Part shown: positions 16,284-26,316 of the stretch, piece after piece
How positions within the stretch are numbered: position 1 is the stretch's first letter
How the letters are laid out: each line of letters opens with the position of its first letter
Assembly: GCA_024508935.1 (NCBI GenBank)
Contig: JANINW010000011.1
Coordinates: 231,581 to 295,580 of the forward strand
Length of the DNA: 64,000 nucleotides
Direction: 5' to 3'
Origin: Flavipsychrobacter sp.
GTDB taxonomy: Bacteria; Bacteroidota; Bacteroidia; Chitinophagales; Chitinophagaceae
The notes under the pieces: generated by a model
What the model was told of the DNA's origin: nothing
What the model saw: only the letters and a program-made list of their open reading frames with translations
Database searches by the model: none
Translations under genes and position numbers: made by a program

Positions 16284-18356
16284 CTAATAAGCTAATAACC
16301 AGCTTATTTTGTCTGCTACTTTATCTGCGTTCGGCAGCATGGCAGCTTCGAGTGCCATGTTCATTGGTACAGCCGGTAAATCCAAAGCGCCGATAGTTTG
16401 CACCGGGGCATCCAGCTCACGGAAACAGTTTTGGGCAATGCGGCCGGCCAATGCTTCGCAGAATGAATTACGCAATTGTTCTTCTGTAAGCACAATACAC
16501 TTACCGTGTTTCTTTACGGTCTTATAAACCAGTTCCTCATCAAGCGGGTATATCGTACGGAGGTCTATAACTTCTACCTGGCCGGGGAATTGTTTAGCAG
16601 CATTCTTAGCCCAATAGACGCCCATGCCATAGGTTATGACACATAAAGACTCTCCGTTCTCAACAGCTTCCTCATTGGCTTCCAATGCGATAGCAGCTTT
16701 ACCGAAAGGTAAAATATAATCACGGGCAGGTTCTACGGTCTTCGCCTCGTCGGTGCCGGGCACCTTGCTCCAATACAGTCCTTTATGTTCCAGCATGATC
16801 ACCGGGTTAGGGTCAAGGAATGCGGCTTTCATCAATCCTTTGATATCTGCTGCATTGCTTGGGTAGGCTATTTTGATGCCCTTAATAGTAGCCAATGTGC
16901 TTTCTACGCTGCCGCTATGGTATGGGCCACCGCCACCATAAGCGCCTATAGGTACCCGGATGATGCATGATACAGGATATTTGCCGCAAGACAGGTAACA
17001 AGATTTGCTTATTTCAGTTACTAACTGATTGATACCCGGGTATATATAGTCTGCAAATTGAACTTCTACTATAGGTTTAAGGCCCAGGGCGCTCATACCA
17101 ACTGTGGAGCCGATAATGTAGGCCTCCTGTATGGCGGTATTGAAAACACGGCTATCCCCAAACTTGTCTGCCAGGGTAGCTGCCTCGCGAAATACGCCTC
17201 CTAAGCGGCGGCCTACATCCTGCCCGTAGAACAAAGCTTCGGGGTAATCCTGCAATATTTCTTCCACGGCATGCAATGCCGCATCTACCATCACTACTTT
17301 ATCGCGACCGGCCGGGGTACGGTCGCCCACTTCGGCTGTAGCTTTGTTCGGTGCAAACACATGGTCACTCACAGTTGCCGGGTCTGGTTCGGGCGCAGCA
17401 ACTGCCGCGTTAAATTCGTTTTCTACAAAAGCTTTTTCTTCCGCTTCTATTTCATCCAGCATTGCCTCTGTTACACCTTTATATTCCAGCAGGGCTTTTC
17501 TCAATTTTGGCCCCGGGTCGTCTATGGCATGTTTGGCCAGGTCTTCAGCAGTACGGTACCATTCTTTACGTACGCCCGATGTATGGTGGCCCAGTAGTGG
17601 CACTTTGGCATGCACCAGTATCGGTTTGCGTTCACGGCGTACCCAGTCTATGGTGTACTGCATGGTTTTGTAGGCATCGGTAAAATCACTGCCATTTACG
17701 CGCACCCGTTCCAGCCCTTTAAAGCCGCCGGCATATTCATAGGCATCCATGGTGCGGGCCTCGTCGCTGCTTACAGATATACCCCAGTCGTTATCCTGTA
17801 CCAGGTAAATGATAGGTAATTGATGTAAAGCCGCAAACTGGAATGCCTCACTTACTTCACCTTCCGTCACACTGCCATCCCCCAAAGAACATATTACAAC
17901 CGGCGGTACCGGGTAATTGATAAGTTTCTGCTCTTCTATATATTGTATACCCTGGGCTACGCCGGTTGTAGGTATTACCTGCATGCCCGTGGCACTGCTC
18001 TGGTGTATGATCTTAGGATAGTTATCGCGGCGTATGTTGGGGTGATTGTAATATTCACGCCCGCCGGTAAAGGGGTCATCTCCCTTGGCCAGCAATTGCA
18101 GCATCAGCTCATACGGGCGATAGCCCATACCCAGCATAAGGCTCTCATCGCGGTAGTAAGGACTTACATAGTCGCAGGGCTGCAATAAAAAACCGGTAGC
18201 CAGCTGTATGGCTTCGTGTCCCCGCGATGTACTATGAACGTATTTGCATATCTGCCTGTTGGCATCGTATATATCTGCCATAGCCCTGGCGGTCATCATA
18301 GACCTGTAGGCTTTTAGCATTAACTCTTTCGAAAGCATGTCTGTAGGTTTCCCCAT
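16284..18356 (-). CDS. 2-oxoacid dehydrogenase E1, fused alpha and beta subunits
   Basis: A 690-residue thiamine-diphosphate enzyme. Residues 1-330 are the E1 alpha subunit with the ThDP motif GDGSVTEGE to QDNDWGIS; residues about 350-690 are the beta subunit (VVMVDAALHAVEEIL, LFYGQDVGRRLGGVF, PVIMLEHKGLYW). Stand-alone relatives are alpha2beta2; fusion in one chain is common in Bacteroidota. The most likely substrates are branched-chain 2-oxoacids, giving primers for iso fatty acids; pyruvate cannot be excluded. No E2 or E3 gene is adjacent. A TACATTTG box at 18371-18378 (minus strand) is a likely -7 element, almost at the start codon, implying a very short leader. Confidence 0.9.
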   Translation of the reverse strand: MGKPTDMLSKELMLKAYRSMMTARAMADIYDANRQICKYVHSTSRGHEAIQLATGFLLQPCDYVSPYYRDESLMLGMGYRPYELMLQLLAKGDDPFTGGREYYNHPNIRRDNYPKIIHQSSATGMQVIPTTGVAQGIQYIEEQKLINYPVPPVVICSLGDGSVTEGEVSEAFQFAALHQLPIIYLVQDNDWGISVSSDEARTMDAYEYAGGFKGLERVRVNGSDFTDAYKTMQYTIDWVRRERKPILVHAKVPLLGHHTSGVRKEWYRTAEDLAKHAIDDPGPKLRKALLEYKGVTEAMLDEIEAEEKAFVENEFNAAVAAPEPDPATVSDHVFAPNKATAEVGDRTPAGRDKVVMVDAALHAVEEILQDYPEALFYGQDVGRRLGGVFREAATLADKFGDSRVFNTAIQEAYIIGSTVGMSALGLKPIVEVQFADYIYPGINQLVTEISKSCYLSCGKYPVSCIIRVPIGAYGGGGPYHSGSVESTLATIKGIKIAYPSNAADIKGLMKAAFLDPNPVIMLEHKGLYWSKVPGTDEAKTVEPARDYILPFGKAAIALEANEEAVENGESLCVITYGMGVYWAKNAAKQFPGQVEVIDLRTIYPLDEELVYKTVKKHGKCIVLTEEQLRNSFCEALAGRIAQNCFRELDAPVQTIGALDLPAVPMNMALEAAMLPNADKVADKISWLLAY

Positions 18357-18484
18357 AACTTAAGGAGCCGCAAATGTACCCCTAAATGTGAAAATACAGA
18401 AGGTATGGTAAAATGTACTATGTTTTGACGCAATACGAACAGGCCGCAGCTTGTTATAGTTTGATCATGAAATTTCTGATTTCA

Positions 18485-18515
18485 TTTCAATAAGTGAATA
18501 GAACCGCTATTTTTG
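18485..18515 (+). promoter_or_regulatory. Promoter of the YfhO-flippase-Kir-rocD run
   Basis: TTTC (18485-18488, one change from TTTG) and TATTTTTG (18508-18515, perfect TAnnTTTG) are 19 bp apart. The predicted start of transcription is about 14 nt before the ATG at 18535. Confidence 0.6.
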
Positions 18516-18534
18516 TTTCCGTTAAACATACCGT

Positions 18535-20988
18535 ATGCAATCATTTGATATTAAGAAATATCTGCCGCACCTATACATCATCATTGGCTTTGCGGTCTTA
18601 TCCCTGTTATATTGTTATCCGAGTCTTAGCGGTAAGGTGCTGGGGCAAGGTGATGTAATGAGCTGGAAGGCAATGGCAAAAGAGGGTATGGACTACCATG
18701 AAAAAACCGGTGAGAATGTGCTGTGGAGCAATAGTATGTTTGGTGGCATGCCTACCTATACCTATTACGTACCCAAGGCCAATAACTATATCTATTATAT
18801 ACAGAAGACCATAACAAGTGTCATTCCCAAACCGGCGCATTTCCTGTTTATAGCTATGGTATGTTTTTACCTGCTGATGCGGGTACTGAAAATAGACCGG
18901 TGGCTATCTATTGCCGGCTCCATAGCCTATGCATTCTCTGCTTATAATATCGAGATCATTGTAGCGGGGCACGATACCAAGATGTTTGCCATAGGTTATT
19001 TCCCTGCTGTGCTTGCAGGACTACTGCTATTGTACCGGGGCGACTGGTGGAAGGGTATTCCGTTATTAGGTATATCCTTAGCACTAATGATATCTACATC
19101 TCACTACCAGATGGTGTACTACGCCATTATCGTAGTATTCTTTGCCGTAGTGGGTATGTTCATTATGGCGGTTAAGGAAGGTAAATTAAAGCAGTTCTTC
19201 ATGGCTTCTGCTATTGCTGCTATAACTGCAGTAATTGCTGCAGGACCTAATATGCAGTTTGTGCTATCTACGCTTGAATATAATAAAGAAACCATGCGGG
19301 GCGGTACCAGTGAGCTTACCATCAACCAGCACGACCAGGGAAAAAAATCTGGCGGGCTTGATAAAGAATATGCATTCAGGTGGAGTAACGGTATAGGGGA
19401 GACATTCTGCCTGATGGTACCTTATTTATACGGAGGCAGTTCATCAGAGCCTATAGAATCAGCCCCCGCTACTGCCGAACTGGTAGGTGGGCAAGCCAGT
19501 ACACTTCCTTTGTATTGGGGTCCGCAGCGCCTGGGCATTTCTGGACCAATATATTTTGGTGCTGTTATATGCTTCCTGTTTGTTTTGGGTATGATGGTAA
19601 TAAGAAGCGCCCATAAATGGTGGATACTTGCAGTGTGCATACTCTCTATTATGATGTCGTGGGGCGATCATTTTGCGGGGCTCAACTACCTGTTGTTCGA
19701 TAACCTGCCTATGCTCAATAAGTTCCGTACCCCTACAATGGTGCTTACTATCGCGGAGCTTTTCTTCCCGGTGATAGCTATATGGGGTGTGCAGGAGATC
19801 ATTAGCGGCAATTATTCTAAACAGGAATTATTGAAAAAACTGAAGATAGCCGCAGGCATTACTGCAGGTTTGTGTGTTTTGTTGGGTGTAGGCGGCAGCA
19901 TGTTCTTCAACTTTACCAGCCCTAACGACGGGCAAATGCAAAAGGAAATAGTAGCTGCTATGCGAACCGACCGTGCCGACCTGGCTATGAAAAGCGGTAT
20001 TACCAGCGCTGTTTTCATTTTGGCGGCTGCTGCGCTGATATGGGCTTTCCTCACAGATAAATTAAAGAATACTAAAGTTGTAATAATCGGTATAGCTGCC
20101 TTGGTAGCTATAGACCTGCTGTCTGTGGCCAACCATTACCTGAATGATGAGGTATATGTAGACCCCGCAGACCTGGAAGGTTATTTCCAGCCACGCCCGG
20201 TAGACCAGCAGATCATGCAGGATAAAGACCCATATTACCGTGTACTGGATGTAACAGGTGATGTGTATAACGACGCACGCCCTGCTTACTTCCATAAACT
20301 GGTGGGTGGCTACAGCCCTGCAAAAATGGAGCGCTACCAGGACCTGATAGATATACATATGCGTGGTTCCTTCAATTCAGAAGTACTGAATATGCTCAAT
20401 ACCAAGTACATCATTTTCAATGGTGGGCCTAATAACCAGGTGGTAGCTACTGCTAATCCCGGTGCCTGCGGTAATGCATGGTTTGTAGACGAAGTGAAAT
20501 GGGCTAATACTGCCGATGAAGAAATACTTGCACTAAATGCACCGAAGCTGGGCGATACCACACAGGTACCAAACGCCTTCAATGCAAAACACACCGCTGT
20601 TATGCGCAGCACATTCAAGAATGATCTAAGCGGGTATAGCTTTGGTAAAGACAGTGCTGCAAGGGTAGTGCTGACAAAATACGGTTTGAATGACCTGGCT
20701 TTCACTTCAAACAACCGCCAGAACGGTCTTGCAGTATTTGCAGATATGTACTATGCCCACGGCTGGAAAGCTTATGTGGACGGTAAAGAAACGCCGATCC
20801 TTAAAGCCAACTATTTATTGAGGGCTATAAAAATACCGGCAGGAGAGCATAAAATAGAATTCAGGTTCCATCCAAGCAGCTTCTATACCGGCGATAAGAT
20901 AGCAATGGTCAGCTCATTGCTGCTGTTCCTGGTATTGGGCGTGTCTGTATACCAGTTATCAAACAAGAAGAAGAAAGAAACGGCTTAA
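18535..20988 (+). CDS. YfhO family membrane protein (GT-C-type glycosyltransferase-like)
   Basis: An 817-residue protein with some 12-13 membrane helices in residues 10-540 followed by a soluble C-terminal domain and a last helix near 795. It shows the YfhO pattern: LGQGDVMSWKAMAKEG after the first helix with acidic residues in the first external loop, AYNIEIIVAGHDTKMF, and a C-terminal NLLRAIKIPAGEHKIEFRFHP-like beta domain (read here as YLLRAIKIPAGEHKIEF). YfhO in Bacillus transfers sugar to lipoteichoic acid; in Bacteroidota these large proteins are thought to glycosylate envelope lipids or proteins. The downstream flippase supports a role in lipid-linked sugar handling. Confidence 0.88.
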   Translation: MQSFDIKKYLPHLYIIIGFAVLSLLYCYPSLSGKVLGQGDVMSWKAMAKEGMDYHEKTGENVLWSNSMFGGMPTYTYYVPKANNYIYYIQKTITSVIPKPAHFLFIAMVCFYLLMRVLKIDRWLSIAGSIAYAFSAYNIEIIVAGHDTKMFAIGYFPAVLAGLLLLYRGDWWKGIPLLGISLALMISTSHYQMVYYAIIVVFFAVVGMFIMAVKEGKLKQFFMASAIAAITAVIAAGPNMQFVLSTLEYNKETMRGGTSELTINQHDQGKKSGGLDKEYAFRWSNGIGETFCLMVPYLYGGSSSEPIESAPATAELVGGQASTLPLYWGPQRLGISGPIYFGAVICFLFVLGMMVIRSAHKWWILAVCILSIMMSWGDHFAGLNYLLFDNLPMLNKFRTPTMVLTIAELFFPVIAIWGVQEIISGNYSKQELLKKLKIAAGITAGLCVLLGVGGSMFFNFTSPNDGQMQKEIVAAMRTDRADLAMKSGITSAVFILAAAALIWAFLTDKLKNTKVVIIGIAALVAIDLLSVANHYLNDEVYVDPADLEGYFQPRPVDQQIMQDKDPYYRVLDVTGDVYNDARPAYFHKLVGGYSPAKMERYQDLIDIHMRGSFNSEVLNMLNTKYIIFNGGPNNQVVATANPGACGNAWFVDEVKWANTADEEILALNAPKLGDTTQVPNAFNAKHTAVMRSTFKNDLSGYSFGKDSAARVVLTKYGLNDLAFTSNNRQNGLAVFADMYYAHGWKAYVDGKETPILKANYLLRAIKIPAGEHKIEFRFHPSSFYTGDKIAMVSSLLLFLVLGVSVYQLSNKKKKETA

Positions 20989-21005
20989 TAAAATTCCTAT
21001 ACCAT

Positions 21006-22457
21006 TTGGATGCGAAAAGTAGTAATGTCCTGTTCAGTAATTCGATACTGATATTCCTGGCCCGGTTCTTTCCGCAACTGGCAGTCATACTGGTTATTAT
21101 TTTCTTTTCGCGCCAACTGGATGCTGGTGTATATGGTAATTACCAGGGTTTCTGGACACAGGTGTACCTGCTGAATACCGTAGCCTGTCTTGGTATCCCG
21201 GCGTTTTTTATGACCTACAGGCCGGCTTATGTGTCGGGCATATTGCAGCACTTAAAGCTATTCCAGGTAGTGCTTTACATCTGCTGGGTATTGGGTATCA
21301 GCGGGCTGTTCTCTTACCTGCAGCACACTGCTGAGGTTTTGCCATGGTATCTCAGCTTTTTCTTCCTGCTGGCGTATAGTTTTTCCTCTTTGTGCGAATC
21401 GCTGCTTATCATCAGCAAGCGGTATGCTTTACTGGTGCCGGTAAACATCTTATATGCTATTATATTCTGTTTGCTTCATTGGCTCTATCTGCAAAACAGC
21501 ATCACTTATTTCGACCTGTTTGAAGGTTTGCTGTTCCTAAGCATTACCAGGCTGATCGTGTACCTGCCCGTGATAAGGCAATTTCTTAAAGCCGGTGCAG
21601 CAGAACCTATAGATAATATCGGCACTATCCGTGCTTTATGGATGCACCTGGGCTTCTATGATGTGTCGCAAATGTTCTTCAAATGGATAGATAAATTCAT
21701 TATTTCACTGATGGTAAGCGGCGGTGTGTTTGCTATATACTATAACGGTACTATAGATATACCATTTATTCCCTTACTGCTGGGCGCTATAGGCGGTGCT
21801 TCGCTGATGCAATTGGCAGGTAGTAAACATACCGGCAATAAGAATGCGCTCAGTGTTGTTTTACAATCATCCCGTTTACTTTCCTGCGCCATTTTCCCTT
21901 TGTTTTTCTTCCTGGTATTTTTCAGGCAGGAATTGTTTGATGTGGTTTTCTTGTCTAAGTACAATGCTGCGCTGCCGATATTTATAGTATCTATATTCAG
22001 CTTGCCCCTGAATGCTTATAATCTTACAACCGTTCTTCAGAATCATCACAAGGGCTTTATTATTAATACAGGCGCTGTTCTGGACCTTTTAATAGCCCTC
22101 GGGCTTATGTACCCGCTGTATAAAGCATGGGGCTTGCCGGGTGTTGCTTTCAGTTTTGTATTGAGCAGCTATGTACAGGCTATATTTTACTTATACCATA
22201 CTTCGCGCATTTTGCAAACATCCATGTTGGCATTACTGCCTGTTGGCAACTGGATAGTGAAGCTTATCATTTTTTCCTCTCTGTTTATAGCATTTCATTA
22301 TGTGCTGCAAGCCGGTTTTACGGCACAAAATGTTTTAATTTGTGGCAGTGCGCTGGTTGTATTGACTATAGCTATAGCACTATGGATAGAATTAACACTA
22401 CTAAAGCGTCAGTATGGCGAAGCAGTTCCGGAAAGGCAGCCTGAAGAACATAGATAA
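21006..22457 (+). CDS. Oligosaccharide flippase (Wzx/MATE-like)
   Basis: A 483-residue protein with about 12-14 membrane helices of the polysaccharide-transporter superfamily: FARFFPQLAVILVIIFFSRQLDAG-type N-terminus (SILIFLARFFPQ), basic loops, and DKFIISLMVSGGVFAIYYNG in the middle. It would flip lipid-linked sugar units across the inner membrane. The start is a TTG at 21006; no ATG or GTG lies in frame near it and an upstream frame stop limits the choice. It follows YfhO by 17 bp and overlaps the next gene by 44 bp, so all three are translated from one mRNA. Confidence 0.82.
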   Translation: MDAKSSNVLFSNSILIFLARFFPQLAVILVIIFFSRQLDAGVYGNYQGFWTQVYLLNTVACLGIPAFFMTYRPAYVSGILQHLKLFQVVLYICWVLGISGLFSYLQHTAEVLPWYLSFFFLLAYSFSSLCESLLIISKRYALLVPVNILYAIIFCLLHWLYLQNSITYFDLFEGLLFLSITRLIVYLPVIRQFLKAGAAEPIDNIGTIRALWMHLGFYDVSQMFFKWIDKFIISLMVSGGVFAIYYNGTIDIPFIPLLLGAIGGASLMQLAGSKHTGNKNALSVVLQSSRLLSCAIFPLFFFLVFFRQELFDVVFLSKYNAALPIFIVSIFSLPLNAYNLTTVLQNHHKGFIINTGAVLDLLIALGLMYPLYKAWGLPGVAFSFVLSSYVQAIFYLYHTSRILQTSMLALLPVGNWIVKLIIFSSLFIAFHYVLQAGFTAQNVLICGSALVVLTIAIALWIELTLLKRQYGEAVPERQPEEHR

Positions 22458-23400
22458 TACCGGTTTCAGTACCAGTAACAATACCGAGGGCGGCAGGCTG
22501 ACGAATAAAGACGGCAGCATCAACCTGAGAAAAACAGGCATGCCCTTTTGGGAGCGTATCAGCCTGTACCATACATTGCTCCGCTTGCCCAGGCTTAAGT
22601 TCCTGCTGGCAGTATTCCTGTTTTACACTGTGCTCAATACTTTTTTTGCGGGGTTATATATACTTATAGGTGTAGAGCACCTGAAAGGCCTTATACCGGC
22701 AAATGATGTGATGACCAATTTTGAGCAAGCATTTTTCTTCAGTTCGCAGACGCTCACTACCGTGGGGTATGGTCACATTAGCCCCAGTGGACTGCAAGCA
22801 AATATTATCGCTTCGCTCGAGTCTTTTATAGGCATACTATCCTTTGCACTGGTAACCGGTTTGTTGTATGGACGTTTTACAAGGCCACGCGCTTACCTTT
22901 TATTCAGTCATAATATAATAGTAGCTCCGCACCGCTCGGAACGCGCATTGATGGTGCGCCTGGCTACCTATAAGAATAATCACCTGACAGACATGGAGGC
23001 GCAGCTTACTATTTCTATGTATATATATGATAACGGACAGAAAGTGCGCCGTTTCTTTCCTTTGCCGCTGGAGATCAGTAAGATCAATTCTATGGCGCTG
23101 AGCTGGACACTGGTGCACCCGATAGATGAAAACAGCCCGCTATACCAGATGAGCTACGAAGAAATAGCCGATGCCAATATAGAGATACTGTGTTTCCTGA
23201 AAGGGTTTGATGACCATTTCTCCAATATTGTGCAGCAAAGGACTTCCTACACGTTCAATGAATTGGTATACGGGGCTAAATTCCTGCCGGTATTTCACCG
23301 TTCTGAAGACGGGTCTACTACCATATTGGAACTGGATAAGATCAATGCCCATGAGCCTGCAAAACTGCCCGAATTCGAGAAATCGGCCCTGAATGCTTAA
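22414..23400 (+). CDS. Inward-rectifier potassium channel (KirBac family)
   Basis: A 328-residue channel. The N-terminal family segment NTGFSTSNN to NKDGSINLRKTG is followed by the slide helix, the first membrane helix (FLLAVFLFYTVLN), pore helix and selectivity filter TTVGYG (near residue 112), and the second helix. The C-terminal half is the cytoplasmic Ig-like Kir domain (FSHNIIVAPHRSERALMVR, LEISKINSMALSWTLVHPI). It conducts K+ and is usually gated by lipids and pH. The start overlaps the flippase gene by 44 bp. An unrelated K+ importer, kup, is at the end of the window. Confidence 0.93.
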   Translation: MAKQFRKGSLKNIDNTGFSTSNNTEGGRLTNKDGSINLRKTGMPFWERISLYHTLLRLPRLKFLLAVFLFYTVLNTFFAGLYILIGVEHLKGLIPANDVMTNFEQAFFFSSQTLTTVGYGHISPSGLQANIIASLESFIGILSFALVTGLLYGRFTRPRAYLLFSHNIIVAPHRSERALMVRLATYKNNHLTDMEAQLTISMYIYDNGQKVRRFFPLPLEISKINSMALSWTLVHPIDENSPLYQMSYEEIADANIEILCFLKGFDDHFSNIVQQRTSYTFNELVYGAKFLPVFHRSEDGSTTILELDKINAHEPAKLPEFEKSALNA

Positions 23401-23409
23401 ATTTGTAGC

Positions 23410-24645
23410 ATGCTCGCTACAAATACAATGTCGCCGCTCACGCAGAAATTATTAGACAGGGAAGAACTATATAGTGCCCATAACTACCACCCGCTGCCGG
23501 TAATGCTAACCCGTGGAGAAGGTGTTTTTGTATGGGACATAGAAGGTAAACGCTATTATGATTTCCTTTCCGGTTATTCGGCTGTGAACCAGGGGCATTG
23601 CCATCCTAAGATCATAGCATCTTTTATAGAACAGGCACAAAAGCTTACGCTTACATCCCGTGCTTTTCATAGCGACCTGCTGGGCGAGTATGCTGAATTC
23701 ATTACAAAATACTTTGGCTATGACAAGGTATTGCCTATGAATACCGGTGTGGAAGCCGTAGAAACCGCATTGAAACTGGCGCGCCGCTGGGGCTACCAGG
23801 TAAAGGGTGTTGAAAGCAATAAAGCCAAGATCATTGTATGTGCTGAGAACTTTCACGGACGTACATTAAATGTAATTTCCTTCAGTACCGACCCTTCTGC
23901 TAAAAATAATTTTGGGCCTTTCATGCCTGGCTACGAGGTGATACCTTATAATGATATCAATGCTTTACAGCTTGCGCTGCAGGATAAAAATGTAGCCGGT
24001 TTCCTGGTAGAGCCTATACAGGGAGAAGCAGGCGTAGTAGTGCCGGATGAAGGCTACCTGTCTAAAGCAGCAGCTTTATGTAAAGAAGCCAATGTATTGT
24101 TCATTGCAGATGAGATACAAACAGGCCTGGCACGTACAGGCAAGATGCTGGCCTGCGACCATGAAAATGTACATCCTGATATTTTGATACTTGGAAAAGC
24201 CTTATCTGGCGGTACTATGCCGGTATCGGCAGTGCTGGCAGATGATGAGATCATGCTGACTATCAAACCGGGCGAGCATGGTTCTACCTATGGCGGCAAT
24301 CCGCTGGCCTGTAAAGTAGCGATCACTGCCTTGCAGGTGCTGAAGGATGAACAAATGGCAGAAAACGCGGAAGTACTCGGAGCTCATTTACGCGAACAGT
24401 TGGTGGCACTGAATCACCCGCGTATATCACTCGTAAGGGGTAAAGGCTTGTTAAACGCCATCGTCATTGACCACCCGGATAAAGATGCGGCCTGGGAACT
24501 GTGCCTGCAGATGAAGGATAACGGCCTGCTGGTTAAACCTACGCATGGCGATAAAATACGTTTTGCACCGCCGCTGGTAATAACAAAGGCTCAAATAGAT
24601 GAGTGCCTGGATATCATAAGCCGTAGCTTACAGCATTTAGCCTGA
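23410..24645 (+). CDS. rocD: Ornithine aminotransferase
   Basis: A 411-residue PLP enzyme of class III aminotransferases, converting ornithine and 2-oxoglutarate to glutamate semialdehyde and glutamate. Diagnostic sequence includes [61 protein letters not shown] and the PLP lysine in [10 protein letters not shown], then [14 protein letters not shown] second in-frame ATG at 23428 ([10 protein letters not shown]) may be the true start. It is 9 bp after the Kir gene and its TGA shares a base with the ATG of the VIT-like gene. Confidence 0.96.
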   Translation: MLATNTMSPLTQKLLDREELYSAHNYHPLPVMLTRGEGVFVWDIEGKRYYDFLSGYSAVNQGHCHPKIIASFIEQAQKLTLTSRAFHSDLLGEYAEFITKYFGYDKVLPMNTGVEAVETALKLARRWGYQVKGVESNKAKIIVCAENFHGRTLNVISFSTDPSAKNNFGPFMPGYEVIPYNDINALQLALQDKNVAGFLVEPIQGEAGVVVPDEGYLSKAAALCKEANVLFIADEIQTGLARTGKMLACDHENVHPDILILGKALSGGTMPVSAVLADDEIMLTIKPGEHGSTYGGNPLACKVAITALQVLKDEQMAENAEVLGAHLREQLVALNHPRISLVRGKGLLNAIVIDHPDKDAAWELCLQMKDNGLLVKPTHGDKIRFAPPLVITKAQIDECLDIISRSLQHLA

Positions 24646-25352
24646 TGCATCCACACGACCACTCACATCCGCACGAGGAGAAGCATCTCAAGAGCTCTGC
24701 GCTTATCACCGACATAGTTATTGGCATGTCAGACGGGCTTACCGTGCCCTTCGCACTGGCAGCGGGGCTAAGCGGTGCAGTTGATTCTACAGCTATTATC
24801 ATTACGGCCGGTCTTGCTGAAATAGCCGCAGGGTCAATAGCTATGGGTCTGGGCGGATACCTGGCCGGCAGAACTGAAATAGACCATTATGATGCGGAAC
24901 TGAAACGGGAGTGGGAAGAAGTAGAACTGGTGCCTGAGCGTGAAAAGCAGGAAGTAAGAGATGTATTTGCCGAGATGGGCCTTAGTAAAGAGATACAGGA
25001 TATGGTGGCCGATGAAATGTGCAAAGACAAAGAGAAGTGGGTAGACTTTATGATGAAGTATGAACTGGGCCTGGATAAGCCCGACCCAAGGCGTGCCCGG
25101 CATAGTGCATTTAATATTGGGGTTTCTTATATAGTAGGTGGCCTGGTACCGCTAAGCCCATATTTCTTCAATGACCATCCTATTGATGGATTAAAATGGT
25201 CATGTATTATTACTGTAATGTGCCTGTTCGTTTTCGGGTTCTTTAAGGCTAAAGTTACCGGGCAAAATCCATGGGTCGGGGCACTGAAAGTAATGCTGAT
25301 AGGCTCTGTAGCAGCAGCGGCGGCTTTCTTTATTGCGCGATTGTTCGATTAA
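24645..25352 (+). CDS. VIT1/CCC1 family metal transporter
   Basis: A 235-residue membrane protein of the vacuolar-iron-transporter family, moving Fe2+ or Mn2+. Helix 1 carries the hallmark SDGLTVPFALAAGLSGAV; helix 2 has GLAEIAAGSIAMGLGGYLAGRTE. A cytoplasmic acidic helix bundle (residues 75-135) with EEVELVPEREKQEVRD and a histidine-containing N-terminus (HPHDHSHPHEEKH, residues 2-14) would bind metal. The start codon overlaps the rocD stop by one base (TGATG), indicating translational coupling. It is the last gene of the plus-strand run that starts at 18.5 kb. Confidence 0.9.
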   Translation: MHPHDHSHPHEEKHLKSSALITDIVIGMSDGLTVPFALAAGLSGAVDSTAIIITAGLAEIAAGSIAMGLGGYLAGRTEIDHYDAELKREWEEVELVPEREKQEVRDVFAEMGLSKEIQDMVADEMCKDKEKWVDFMMKYELGLDKPDPRRARHSAFNIGVSYIVGGLVPLSPYFFNDHPIDGLKWSCIITVMCLFVFGFFKAKVTGQNPWVGALKVMLIGSVAAAAAFFIARLFD

Positions 25353-25428
25353 CCTTAGAGCACTTTTCTTATAACATAGATCGGTTTATGTGCGGAACAT
25401 AAAGGATCTATCGTTGTTTTAATGGAGA

Positions 25429-26193
25429 TCAACGCAGGTCGCTCTTCTCTATAAGACTACCTTCAGGATAATTAATTTTCTCGAGGTACAGGCCGTGCCC
25501 GGCTACACTAAAATCAGCCAGTGTGCAGTCCTTAGCCTCAATGATGCGCCTGAACTCCTGCACATCGTACCTGCCGCGTGCCACCTGCAGTTGTGTACCC
25601 ACAAGACCACGTACCATGCCGCGCAGAAACCGGTTGGCTTCTACTATATAATGCAATTCCTCGCCTTGTTGTTCCCAGAAGGAGCGGTGTATGGTACAGT
25701 TGAAAGTAAAAGTTTGCGTATTGCGTTTTGAGAATGTCTCAAAATCACGGTATTCTTTCAGTATAGCCGCAGTTTGCTGTAGTATTTCAGTGTTTATTTT
25801 GAAAGGGTAGTACAACGCCCTTTTGTGCAGGAAAGGATTTTTTTTGTGGTAGATGCGATAGCGATATTGCCTTGTAATGGCATCGAAGCGTGCATTCAGT
25901 TCAGGTTGCTGCGTTTCATATACATGCGTCACACTCATTTGGGGCGGCAGGATGGCATTCATTTTATACATGAAATGCGGATGCGGTGCCTCTTCCGTAT
26001 CAAAATGATAAAAATTGCATAAAGCATGTACGCCTTCATCGGTACGACTGGCGCCGAATGATTCAATGGGCTTCCTGAACAGCATGGACAGCGCCTGGTT
26101 GATATAATATTGCACAGTAGGCAGCTCGCCTTGCAGCTGAGAGCCGTGAAATGCCGTACCATCATACATTACCTCCAGGAAATACCTCGCCAT
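25429..26193 (-). CDS. truA: tRNA pseudouridine(38-40) synthase TruA
   Basis: A 254-residue enzyme that isomerises uridines 38-40 in tRNA anticodon stems. The catalytic Asp is in FGASRTDEGVHAL (Asp52). Other family segments are YDGTAFHGSQLQG at the N-terminus, AITRQYRYRIY, and FLRGMVRGLVGT near the C-terminus. It is divergent from asnB and stands alone. Length and motifs are normal. Confidence 0.95.
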   Translation of the reverse strand: MARYFLEVMYDGTAFHGSQLQGELPTVQYYINQALSMLFRKPIESFGASRTDEGVHALCNFYHFDTEEAPHPHFMYKMNAILPPQMSVTHVYETQQPELNARFDAITRQYRYRIYHKKNPFLHKRALYYPFKINTEILQQTAAILKEYRDFETFSKRNTQTFTFNCTIHRSFWEQQGEELHYIVEANRFLRGMVRGLVGTQLQVARGRYDVQEFRRIIEAKDCTLADFSVAGHGLYLEKINYPEGSLIEKSDLR

Positions 26194-26316
26194 CGTGTTA
26201 TTTGAAAACGCAATATTACAGCAAGTTTACCGATGTAAATAATGTATGAAACCCAATTGTTACATTTGACGCTAAGAATAAAATTTGAATTGCTGCGTTA
26301 AGACGGTACGCAAACT

